This document shows positions 1 through 6,873 of a stretch of 38,322 nt of DNA, piece after piece (position 1 is the first letter of the stretch; each line of letters starts with the position of its first letter). The DNA is from CAYMQB01 sp964392665 (GTDB lineage Bacteria > Hydrothermota > E44-bin80). Where the stretch lies: NCBI GenBank assembly GCA_964392665.1, contig CAYMQB010000026.1, positions 1 to 38,322 of the forward strand, in the 5' to 3' direction. Below the pieces are notes generated by a model that worked only from the letters and a program-made list of their open reading frames with translations, searched no databases and was not told where the DNA came from. Made by a program: the position numbers and the translations under genes.

Positions 1-109
1 GTTCTAAAGCAAGTTCCATAAAAACAAGGATTGAAACATATCAGGAAAGGTCAAAAGATGGGGAAAGATTGAGTTCTAAAGCAAGTTCCATAAAAACAAG
101 GATTGAAAC
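1..109 (+). CRISPR. Leader-distal end of a CRISPR array (two 37-nt repeats, one complete spacer)
   Basis: Two identical 37-nt direct repeats lie at 1-37 and 73-109, beginning GTTCTAAAGCAAG and ending GGATTGAAAC. They are separated by a 35-nt spacer (38-72). The terminal ATTGAAAC is the usual 8-nt 5' handle of crRNAs in type I-B and type III systems, so the array is probably transcribed on the + strand, with its leader and older repeats to the left of the window. No cas gene is in the window. The second repeat is followed not by a spacer and another repeat but by continuous phage-type coding sequence (110-539), so the array ends abnormally. The repeat calls are direct observation; the type assignment is inference from the handle alone. 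Confidence 0.9.
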
Positions 110-539
110 ACATGTCATCCACATCTTGCCTTGTAACTTCAAACCTTCCATATATCTGATGGTAGAAAACACCAAGCTTTGATACTTGTATTTCATCTGA
201 ACCCTCAACTTCTACTGACTTTCCGATAAAATAATCTTTCGCCTTCTTATAATCACCAATTTCAAATTTCTTTTTCGCTTTCTCAATCCTATCCGAGATA
301 ATCTTCTTTTCCGCAGCCGTATACTGCTCTTGATTCTTTGGCTTTGCCCAGTAGGTTATTGCCCCTCTGATATGCTGTTCATCGATTGGATATCTATAAT
401 TCACAGGATCGGCAAACTCTGCGTCAGTAAGATTTGCGTATTCTGCAGGTTTTATAATATGCCCACCCTCTTTAACGGCTATCTTGTATTTCTTACTTCG
501 TGCTTCCTGTGCCTTCTTTGCCTTTTCTTTATCAGTCAT
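51..539 (-). pseudogene. Truncated phage-type gene (DUF6582-like N-terminus, then start of a phage protease/I-protein-like segment)
   Basis: The minus-strand frame starts at ATG 537-539, preceded by a good ribosome site (GAGGTG, 5 nt upstream). Native codons run only to about 110. From 109 leftward the frame reads through the CRISPR repeat and spacer, giving a nonsense tail (CFNPCFYGTC...) to a stop near 51. The first 100 residues are Lys/Glu-rich with the PAEYANLTDAEFADPVNYRYPI block and an Ala/Ile-Tyr-Trp segment typical of DUF6582-type phage proteins. The last native part (VFYHQIYGRFEVTRQDVDDM) resembles the start of Mu I-type/capsid-assembly protease domains. It is therefore the 5' end of a tailed-phage head gene cut by a CRISPR repeat. 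The family assignment is from memory of the motif pattern and is moderate. Confidence 0.6.
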
Positions 540-559
540 TTTTCACCTCAGTTTTTTTC

Positions 560-588
560 TTGACAAAACTGTAATTATTCATTATATT
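560..588 (+). promoter_or_regulatory. Sigma70-type promoter, divergent from the truncated phage gene
   Basis: TTGACA at 560-565, a 17-nt spacer and TATATT at 583-588 make a near-consensus promoter. It points rightward, away from the phage-type gene, into the non-coding region. No open reading frame follows, so its transcript, if real, would be non-coding. It starts near 595 and passes the inverted repeat CCTAACA...TGTTAGG at 625-651. Confidence 0.45.
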
Positions 589-721
589 TACACAACGTTT
601 GTTAAGTGTGCCCTAACCACTATACCTAACAAACAGGCAACTCCTGTTAGGGGGGAGCGACCATTATTTTTTATAGATTGGGAAACCCATTGGGGTCAGG
701 TCTTGAAATAGAAGCTAATAA

Positions 722-794
722 GACCTAAAGAAAATTCCATAAAACTCCGAGAAAGCTGTTTTCAGCGGCTAACGTGGCAGGCAAAGATTGAAAC
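722..794 (+). repeat. Degenerate CRISPR repeat, split by about 36 nt
   Basis: The stretch 722-745 matches the first two-thirds of the CRISPR repeat seen at 1-37 (CTAAAG-AA-TTCCATAAAA shared, about 20 of 22 positions). The stretch 784-794 (AAGATTGAAAC) matches its 3' end including the crRNA-handle sequence. About 36 nt separate the halves, including a GCTG-TTTT-CAGC hairpin. This could be a repeat with an insertion, or the fusion of two repeats after a deletion. It lies downstream of the phage-like segment, so it may mark the original far end of the array. Confidence 0.5.
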
Positions 795-898
795 GAAAAG
801 GGTCAATAGGGTTTATGGAGTCGAGAGAGTCAAGAGGGTCAAAGACAGATGACAGAAGGCAGAAGGCAGAGGACAGAAGGCAGAAGACAGAAAAAATT

Positions 899-1010
899 GT
901 TCCGTTGGAATGGTAAAGGATTGTTCCTTCGGAACGGAAATTGATTCTTCGCTTTGCTCAGAACGGTATGAGTTCATCTTTGATGAACGGTGATTGGTTG
1001 TTTCGCAACG
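899..1010. repeat. Tandem run of short hairpins, most followed by GG
   Basis: Successive small inverted repeats occur: TTCC-GTT-GGAA (900-910), GTTCC-TTC-GGAAC (923-935), a weaker one near 942-964, GTTCATC-TTT-GATGAAC (972-988) and GTTG-TTTCG-CAAC (997-1009). Several end in -AACGG followed by a short T/A-rich linker. The stems differ in sequence but covary as inverted repeats, which suggests preserved structure rather than a simple direct repeat. No protein is encoded here. Confidence 0.5.
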
Positions 1011-1495
1011 GTATATTTAAACCACGCCAACGAACCAAGCGATATTAACGATCTCAGCGCTCTAAACGGTCTAAACGAAGTTACTAATTACTCAATTACT
1101 GAATTACTATATATTGTTTTACAATGTTCAAACATTCTCAACGATATTGACCATCCAAACGCTGAAGACGGAAAGAGAAGAATTGAATTGGTTTTCTTTG
1201 CTAAAACCTTGAATTGAAGGCTTATCTGTCTGAATCAGTGTAATCTGTGGTTACAATTTTTTTATTATCTCTTGTATTCTCTTTCAATCCCTGTTGATTT
1301 GTCTTGGTAGGATTGGGGAAACTTTGAATTGATGTTTAACTGTGCAGAAACCGTGGCTAATAATGTGTTTGGTTGGTTGGATTGGTTAAAATCTCACAAA
1401 CCTCAAGGTAAACTTTAACCTTAACTTTACTCAGTATAAGGCGAGAGTTTCATTAAGATACTCCTTAAGTTTTTTTGAAAAAACGCATTTTTTCC

Positions 1496-1522
1496 TTGAC
1501 AAAATAGTATTTTTCCTATAAA
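1496..1522 (+). promoter_or_regulatory. Promoter of the dcw operon
   Basis: TTGACA at 1496-1501 and TATAAA at 1517-1522 are separated by 15 nt, slightly short. The -10 overlaps the first of three direct repeats (1521-1550), which fits repression by MraZ bound at its own promoter. Transcription would begin near 1529, 35-40 nt before the mraZ start codon. Confidence 0.65.
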
Positions 1523-1550
1523 GTGGTGAAAAGTGGTGAAAAGTGGTGAA
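1521..1550 (+). promoter_or_regulatory. MraZ box: three perfect tandem 10-bp repeats
   Basis: AAGTGGTGAA is repeated three times without gap or mismatch (1521-1530, 1531-1540, 1541-1550), just before mraZ. Known MraZ operators are three or four direct repeats with 10-bp periodicity (TGGGN type in E. coli, AAAGTG-type in mycoplasmas). The match in spacing, number and place is excellent. The array overlaps the -10 element and the transcription start, implying autorepression of the operon. Confidence 0.85.
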
Positions 1551-1565
1551 ATGGAAGGAGCCAAT

Positions 1566-2003
1566 TTGAGTCTTAGCGGACGTCATTCACATTCAGTTGA
1601 CCATAAAGGTAGAATATTTATTCCATCAAAACTAAGAAAAAGGATAATCAATAAAGGGAAGAGAATCGTTGCTGTTACAAGGGGTTTTGATAGGTGTTTA
1701 TCGATCTATTCGCTAAAGGTGTGGAAGGGTTTTGAAGATAAGTTACTTGCTCTGCCTCAGAGCAAGAAGAAGAATAGATTCGTTGTTAGATATTTTCTGG
1801 AGAATAAAGAGGAAGTGGAGGTTGATACTCAGGGAAGAATAAAAATACCGCAACATTTGCTGGACTATGCTAAAATAGAAAAGGAAGTTGTTATTGCCGG
1901 AGTTCTTGATAGAATTGAGATATGGAATCCTGAAATCCATAGAAAAGAGTTCGAAGGTATGGAGAACATCAAAGATGAAATTCTCGAAAGTCTGGAGATA
2001 TAA
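1566..2003 (+). CDS. mraZ: Transcriptional regulator MraZ
   Basis: A 145-residue DNA-binding regulator of the dcw operon. The start is taken as TTG 1566, because AAGGAG at 1555-1560 lies 5 nt upstream and the protein then opens SLSGRHSHSVDHKGR, the canonical MraZ N-terminus. Upstream GTG/ATG codons in frame fall inside the operator repeats. The protein has the usual two SpoVT/AbrB-like MraZ repeats, the first with DHKGRIFIPSKLR and the second with DTQGRIKIPQHLLDYA, each supplying the D-x-x-G-R signature. It is the first gene of the operon and its stop TAA overlaps the next ATG by one base. The three direct repeats upstream are its likely binding site. Confidence 0.93.
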   Translation: MSLSGRHSHSVDHKGRIFIPSKLRKRIINKGKRIVAVTRGFDRCLSIYSLKVWKGFEDKLLALPQSKKKNRFVVRYFLENKEEVEVDTQGRIKIPQHLLDYAKIEKEVVIAGVLDRIEIWNPEIHRKEFEGMENIKDEILESLEI

Positions 2004-2464
2004 TGGGTTCAGAAAATTGTAAAGTTGTTCAAAATAAGAAACAGTTATTTACTTCAAGAACAAGATTCAGACCTTTTAGAAAATTCTCGGAAGATGATGT
2101 AACAACGCTGTCAGTTTCTGGATTTCTTGAAAAAGAAGATATTTTAGGGATTACGCAAATGGTCGATAAGGAATTGAGGGAAGGTGCAAATCTATTTGTT
2201 ATCAATTTTTCGAAGGTTAAACACCTGCATTACAAAGATGTTGACAGGCTCATAAATTTAAAAGAGAAAATACAGGACAGCGATGGTGAAGTTAAATTTG
2301 TTGCCAAGAAAGCCTATTTGATTGATATCTTATTGGTAGGGGGATGGCCATTTCTTTTGAGTTTATATCCCTCGGAAAAAAGTGCAATTGACGCTCTGCG
2401 GAAAGAACACTCATTAACCTGGAGGAAAAATGGAGAGTATTCATACTCCCGTTCTACTAAGTGA
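2003..2464 (+). CDS. STAS-domain protein (anti-anti-sigma-like) inserted between mraZ and rsmH
   Basis: A 153-residue protein. Residues about 30-135 have the pattern of a STAS domain: beta strand TTLSVSGFLE, helix DILGITQMVDKELREG, strand LFVINFSKV, then KHLHYKDVDRLINLKEKI and strand EVKFVAK. In anti-anti-sigma factors the loop after the third strand carries a phosphorylatable Ser/Thr (DSSG type). Here it reads HLHYKD, with no Ser/Thr, so phosphoswitching by a classical anti-sigma kinase looks unlikely. It overlaps mraZ by one base and rsmH by 35 bases, so it is translationally coupled inside the dcw operon. A GGAG precedes its ATG. Its partner is unknown; the N-terminal 30 residues are basic and possibly disordered. 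Confidence 0.6.
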   Translation: MGSENCKVVQNKKQLFTSRTRFRPFRKFSEDDVTTLSVSGFLEKEDILGITQMVDKELREGANLFVINFSKVKHLHYKDVDRLINLKEKIQDSDGEVKFVAKKAYLIDILLVGGWPFLLSLYPSEKSAIDALRKEHSLTWRKNGEYSYSRSTK

Positions 2465-3389
2465 GAGTATTGACGCATTATTAGATGGTGGGGGAAAAGT
2501 GTATATCGATTGTACTGTAGGTACCGGAGGACATTCAATGGAGATTCTCTCGAAAACTCCGGAAGACACCATTTTGATTGGAATAGATAAAGATAAGAAA
2601 AGCCTTGAGGTTGCAAAACACAGATTAAGTGAGTTTGGCGATAGAGTGAAATTTATCAGTGGCGGATATGAGAACATTGATGAACTTATCGAACCGTTAA
2701 AGTTACCAGCGGTTTCCGGAATTCTATTCGATCTGGGTATGTCATCTTATCAGCTTGATAATGCGGGAAGAGGTTTCAGTTTCAGGGAGGAAGGTCCGCT
2801 TGACATGAGATTCGATGCTGTTCAGAAAATCACGGCAGAACAGGTAATAAATACATTTTCACAGGAGAGGCTTTTGGATGTTTTAACGAAGTTAGGAGAG
2901 GAAAAGTGGTCGAGAAGACTTTCCCGGGTGATTGCAGAACAGGTCAAGAAGAAACCTTTTGAAACAACCGTGGATCTCAGTGATTTTGTCCGAAGAAATA
3001 TTCCAAGAAGGGCAGCGCACAAGACGTTAGCAAGGGTTTTTCAGGCAATTCGCATAACGGTGAATGATGAACTCGAAAATCTCAAAATTGCTTTGTTTAA
3101 GGCTTTCAAACTGTTGGCAGTCGATGGAAGGATTGCATTAATCAGTTACCATTCTCTCGAAGATAGGATTGCGAAGAATTTTTTCAGAACGCTGAAGAAA
3201 GCAGGATACCTTACAATTATTAACCCAAGGTGCGCAAGACCATCCAAAGCCGAAAGGATAAAGAATAGGCGTTCACGAAGTGCGAGACTTAGAGTGATTA
3301 AAAAGCTTAAGCATTTGGAAGAGGAATTAGAAGCAAAAGGGATTAAAGGATTAGAAGGTGATGAAGATTGGGAAGAGGAAAATGATTAA
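2430..3389 (+). CDS. rsmH: 16S rRNA (cytosine(1402)-N(4))-methyltransferase RsmH
   Basis: A 319-residue MraW/RsmH methyltransferase, using S-adenosylmethionine to methylate N4 of C1402 in the ribosomal P site. It starts HTPVLLSE, the family signature, followed by the SAM site DCTVGTGGHS, GIDKDKKSL, the LFDLGMSSYQLD loop, GRGFSF/GPLDMRFD, and the C-terminal ISYHSLEDR and RSRSARLRV motifs. GGAGG sits just upstream of ATG 2430. The start lies 35 bp inside the STAS gene, and the end overlaps ftsL by 8 bp. Normal length and place for a dcw operon. Confidence 0.96.
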   Translation: MESIHTPVLLSESIDALLDGGGKVYIDCTVGTGGHSMEILSKTPEDTILIGIDKDKKSLEVAKHRLSEFGDRVKFISGGYENIDELIEPLKLPAVSGILFDLGMSSYQLDNAGRGFSFREEGPLDMRFDAVQKITAEQVINTFSQERLLDVLTKLGEEKWSRRLSRVIAEQVKKKPFETTVDLSDFVRRNIPRRAAHKTLARVFQAIRITVNDELENLKIALFKAFKLLAVDGRIALISYHSLEDRIAKNFFRTLKKAGYLTIINPRCARPSKAERIKNRRSRSARLRVIKKLKHLEEELEAKGIKGLEGDEDWEEEND

Positions 3390-3654
3390 AAGGATATTGG
3401 TAGTTGTTCTTCTTTTCTCTATCATTGTGTTGCTTGCACTATTCTATGTCTGGGAAAGAGCAACTGCATTTCAGTTGACGCTTGTTCTATCCAAAAAAGA
3501 GAAAAAAATGGAGAAAACCATGAGCAGGGTTCGCAAATTGCGGTTGGAATACTTAAACTTAACATCTGTATTAAGGATCGAGAAAATTGCTAAAGAACAA
3601 CTGAATATGAGATATCCAAGCAGCAAAGAGATCAAGTATGTAATAGAAAACTAA
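3382..3654 (+). CDS. ftsL: Cell division protein FtsL (bitopic coiled-coil)
   Basis: About 90 residues: a short basic cytoplasmic start (MIKR), one transmembrane helix (about residues 5-24), then a heptad-like charged helix (SKKEKKMEKTMSRVRKLRLE) and a conserved-type tail (RIEKIAKEQLNMRYPS). This is the plan of FtsL/FtsB proteins that recruit FtsI/FtsW. Start ATG 3382 is preferred for its GGAAGAGG ribosome site. GTG 3358 or ATG 3361 in frame would add seven or eight residues. It overlaps the rsmH stop and precedes ftsI, the usual place for ftsL. Sequence conservation in this family is low, so the call rests on topology and position. Confidence 0.8.
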   Translation: MIKRILVVVLLFSIIVLLALFYVWERATAFQLTLVLSKKEKKMEKTMSRVRKLRLEYLNLTSVLRIEKIAKEQLNMRYPSSKEIKYVIEN

Positions 3655-3707
3655 TGAATAAATTTAAAAAACATAATGGGAAATAACTTAAGAATTCAAG
3701 TATCGGA

Positions 3708-5435
3708 ATGAAAGAGAAAGTAATAAAAACCAATGTTGTTGTTTTTTTACTTCTCGGCGTGTGGTTTTTTTTCTTTCTAAGGCTTGGCTATATTCAACTA
3801 TTTAAGAAAAGTTACTATTCAAGGAAATCCAAGAAGCAAAATGTTGAGAAAATAATCGTCTATCCTGAGCGAGGAAGAATTTTTGACCGGTTTGGAAAGA
3901 TTATTGCAACGAACATTAAGACAAAAACACTTATAGCACTACCTCGAAAGGTAAAAGAAAAAAGAAAAACCGCTAAACTTCTGTCTGAAGTAGGTTTAGG
4001 TAAGTTTGCAGAGCTCTACGGGGACTTGAAGAGTAAAAAGTTCTTTTACATTAAAAAGAATATAGAAAGTTCGATTCCAAAGCAAATTAAGGAAATCGAA
4101 GGAATTGAATTCCTTCAAGATAAGAAGAGATTCTATCCGTACGGTAGGCTCTGTTCATCACTGGTTGGTTTTGTGGGAACGGAATACACTGGTTTGGAAG
4201 GGATTGAATTCGAGTTCGACTCACTCTTGGCTGGAAAACCTGGCTGGGCTTACTTACAGAAAACACCGGGAGGTTTGCTTTATCCCCATCCTGCTCTTCC
4301 CAGGGAAAGTGCAAAGGCTGGAAAAGACATTGTGTTAACGGTTGATGTCGACATACAGTCGATTGTTCTTTCCGAACTCGAGAAAGTGATGAAAACCACA
4401 TCTGCAAAAAGAGCTATTGTCATTGTAATGAATCCCAGAACAGGAGAAGTTCTCGCTCTTGTAAACTTTCCTGACTACAATCCCAATAAACCTTTAAATT
4501 ACGATAAGGGGCTATGGATAAATCGTGCGATTTCCGAGTTGTTTGAACCAGGTTCAACTTTCAAAATTGTAACGGCAACGGCTGCAATAAATGAAAAGCT
4601 TTTCAAACTTGATGAGATAGTGGAGGATGGGAAAGGGATTATAAAGGTTGGAAAAGTTAAGATCACGGATGCCGAGAAACACGGATCGCTGACCTTCGTT
4701 CAGTTCATTGAACATTCGAGTAATGTTGCAGCAATAAAGATTGCAGAGAAGATTGGAAGGAAGAGATTCTATTGCTACTCAAGGGCTTTTGGTTTTGGTT
4801 CGCCAACAAAAGTAAAGCTTCCGGGCGAGGAAAAAGGTAATATCGGAAAACCGGGTCGCTGGACACCATTAAAGTTTGCTACGATGTCATTCGGTCAAGG
4901 TTTATCCGTAACGGCGATGCAGATTGTAAATGCCTACAGTGCAATAGCAAACGGAGGTGTATTGCTAAAACCCTCACTGGTAAAATGTATCGTAAACGAT
5001 AATGGTGAAAATGTGTACACTTCCAGTCCGGTTGTCATAAGACGAGTAATGAGAAAAGAAACGGCGCGGACACTAAATGATATTCTAATCGGTGTTGTAA
5101 ACTGTGGAACTGGAAAATACGCCAGGGTTGATGGAATTGAAATCGCTGGAAAGACAGGCACCGCTGAAAAGAGTAAGCCAATTATAGGTTATGGGAAAGA
5201 TGAATATATTGCATCTTTTATAGGCTATTTACCTGCAAGAGATCCCCAAATTTTAATAGGTGTTTTTATCGATGAACCTAAAGGACCCCATTGGGGTGGA
5301 TATGTTGCAGCTCCTCTTTTCCGAAAGATTACTCAGAGGATAGTTTGCCTTGATGAGTACAGCAATAAGATTTTTAATTCTCTCTATGTAAAGAGTTTGA
5401 AGGCGGAATCAGATGAAATTGTCAAAAATAATTGA
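3708..5435 (+). CDS. ftsI: Penicillin-binding protein 2/3 family transpeptidase FtsI
   Basis: A 575-residue class B PBP that cross-links septal peptidoglycan in the periplasm. One N-terminal transmembrane segment (about 10-28) is followed by the dimerisation domain (PERGRIFDRFGKIIATN; RFYPYGRLCSSLVGFVG; TGLEGIEFEFDSLLAG). The transpeptidase domain carries the SxxK serine in EPGSTFKI (Ser283, Lys286), the SxN motif HSSN (337-339) and the KTGTAEK motif (482-484). No PASTA domain follows, unlike Gram-positive or sporulation PBPs. The ribosome site is weak. The 3' end overlaps murE by 23 bp. It should work with FtsW and FtsL/FtsQ encoded in the same operon. Confidence 0.94.
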   Translation: MKEKVIKTNVVVFLLLGVWFFFFLRLGYIQLFKKSYYSRKSKKQNVEKIIVYPERGRIFDRFGKIIATNIKTKTLIALPRKVKEKRKTAKLLSEVGLGKFAELYGDLKSKKFFYIKKNIESSIPKQIKEIEGIEFLQDKKRFYPYGRLCSSLVGFVGTEYTGLEGIEFEFDSLLAGKPGWAYLQKTPGGLLYPHPALPRESAKAGKDIVLTVDVDIQSIVLSELEKVMKTTSAKRAIVIVMNPRTGEVLALVNFPDYNPNKPLNYDKGLWINRAISELFEPGSTFKIVTATAAINEKLFKLDEIVEDGKGIIKVGKVKITDAEKHGSLTFVQFIEHSSNVAAIKIAEKIGRKRFYCYSRAFGFGSPTKVKLPGEEKGNIGKPGRWTPLKFATMSFGQGLSVTAMQIVNAYSAIANGGVLLKPSLVKCIVNDNGENVYTSSPVVIRRVMRKETARTLNDILIGVVNCGTGKYARVDGIEIAGKTGTAEKSKPIIGYGKDEYIASFIGYLPARDPQILIGVFIDEPKGPHWGGYVAAPLFRKITQRIVCLDEYSNKIFNSLYVKSLKAESDEIVKNN

Positions 5436-6873
5436 AATTGTGAATCCAATTTTGGTGACCAACTATAAGGAAAAAGAGATAGAACATCTTTTTTATGATT
5501 CGAGAGAAGTCAAAGAAGGGGGTTTGTTCTTTGCAATTAAAGGGGAGAGTACGGACGGTCACAGATACATCAAAGATGCAATAAACAGAGGAGCTAGTTC
5601 AGTTGTTATGGAGACCGATGCTGTGGAGTTTGGTATACCTGCAATAAAGGTGAGAAGTTCGAGAAGGGCACTTTCAAAGGTTTCTGCTCATTTTTTTGGA
5701 TTTCCTTCGGAGAAGTTAGCCATCATAGGTATAACGGGCACGAATGGTAAGACCACAACAGCTATGCTTCTGCGAAACATCCTGAGAAAAGCCGGCAAAA
5801 AGGTTGCTGTTATTAGTACGGTTGGATGTTTCCTGGAGGATGAAAAGACTGATGTTGCGAACACGACACCGGAATCTCTCTGGTTACAAAAGGCTATGCG
5901 CAAAATGGTAGATAAAGGAATCGACATTTGCATTATGGAAGTTTCTTCTCACGGCATCAAAATGGGTCGTATCGAGGATATTGATTTCGATTTTGCGGTT
6001 TTCACAAATATTTCGAGAGACCATCTTAATTTTCATAAGACTTTTTCTGATTATTTGAATACGAAGTTGAGATTTTTCCATAATTTGAAAAAAGAAAAGA
6101 TTGCGTTTATCAATGTAGATGATGTGTATGGAGAAAAATTCGTGCAGAAGGCAACTTCTGAAACTTATACTTTTGGTATTGATGAAAGGGCGGATTTCGA
6201 GGGTAAAGTAGGAAGTGTGACTGAAGACGGCCTTGAACTATCGATTATATATGAAGATACGGAGTTTGCAATTACATCGCCTTTGAGAGGGCGATACAAT
6301 GCATACAATATTTTACCGGCTTTTGCTTTATCACTCAAGATGGGGATAGACAATAATATTATCAAAGATGGCATAAGTTCGTTTAAGGGAGTGGAAGGAC
6401 GGGGAGATAGGATAGAAACGGGTTTAGGTTTCGAATGTATTTTAGACTATGCACATACACCAGATGCGCTATATAGGCTATGTTCTGCAGAAAAGGAAAT
6501 AGCGAAGGGTAGATTAATATGTGTTTTTGGAGCGGGTGGTGATAGGGATAAAGGGAAAAGAAAGCAAATGGGCAAAGTTGCTTCTACTCTTTGTGACGAG
6601 ATAATAGTTACTTCAGATAATCCAAGGGGAGAGAATCCTCGGGCGATCATTGAGCAGATTATCGAAGGAGTAAATAGTAGCAAAGTTAGTGTAGAGGTCG
6701 ATAGAAAAAAAGCAATAGAGAATTCTTTGAGGATTGCACAGAAAGGTGATACCGTCATAGTGGCAGGGAAGGGGCATGAAACATATCAGGAAATAGGAGG
6801 AAAACGATTCCATTTCAGTGATAGAGAAGTTATTGAATCTTGCATTCTGAGCTTACGAGAAGGAAATTTATGA
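5413..6873 (+). CDS. murE: UDP-MurNAc-L-Ala-D-Glu:meso-diaminopimelate ligase MurE
   Basis: A 486-residue Mur ligase adding the third stem-peptide residue in the cytoplasm. It opens with the uridine-binding domain (YDSREVKEGGLFFAIKG), then the ATP loop GITGTNGKTTTAMLL, the VSSHG motif and the C-terminal domain. The motif TSDNPRGENP (DNPR at 402-405) is the known selector for meso-diaminopimelate over L-lysine, so the peptidoglycan is predicted to be mDAP type. It overlaps ftsI upstream and murF downstream (ATGA-type overlap). Confidence 0.95.
   Translation: MKLSKIIEIVNPILVTNYKEKEIEHLFYDSREVKEGGLFFAIKGESTDGHRYIKDAINRGASSVVMETDAVEFGIPAIKVRSSRRALSKVSAHFFGFPSEKLAIIGITGTNGKTTTAMLLRNILRKAGKKVAVISTVGCFLEDEKTDVANTTPESLWLQKAMRKMVDKGIDICIMEVSSHGIKMGRIEDIDFDFAVFTNISRDHLNFHKTFSDYLNTKLRFFHNLKKEKIAFINVDDVYGEKFVQKATSETYTFGIDERADFEGKVGSVTEDGLELSIIYEDTEFAITSPLRGRYNAYNILPAFALSLKMGIDNNIIKDGISSFKGVEGRGDRIETGLGFECILDYAHTPDALYRLCSAEKEIAKGRLICVFGAGGDRDKGKRKQMGKVASTLCDEIIVTSDNPRGENPRAIIEQIIEGVNSSKVSVEVDRKKAIENSLRIAQKGDTVIVAGKGHETYQEIGGKRFHFSDREVIESCILSLREGNL

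Larger units (their letters stand above)
540..1495. other. Non-coding region between the CRISPR/phage junction and the dcw operon
   Basis: I see no convincing gene here. A short open frame at 990-1217 has no ribosome site and encodes low-complexity sequence. The region holds a + strand sigma70-like promoter (560-588), an inverted repeat (625-651), a TGGGGTCAGGTCTTGAAAT motif (691-709) reminiscent of REP-associated transposon ends, a CRISPR-repeat relic (722-794), a GACAGAAGGCAGAAG-type purine-rich tract (848-895), and a run of small hairpins (899-1010). The stretch 1020-1495 is AT-rich with no structure I can name. It looks like a graveyard of short repeats. Confidence 0.6.

Noticed and set aside
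484..711. Open frames on the + strand opposite the truncated phage gene
   Set aside because: They are shadows of the minus-strand gene and of its promoter region, with no start context.
990..1217. A 75-codon open frame on the + strand
   Set aside because: No ribosome site, overlaps the hairpin series, and the residue composition looks like translated low-complexity intergenic DNA.
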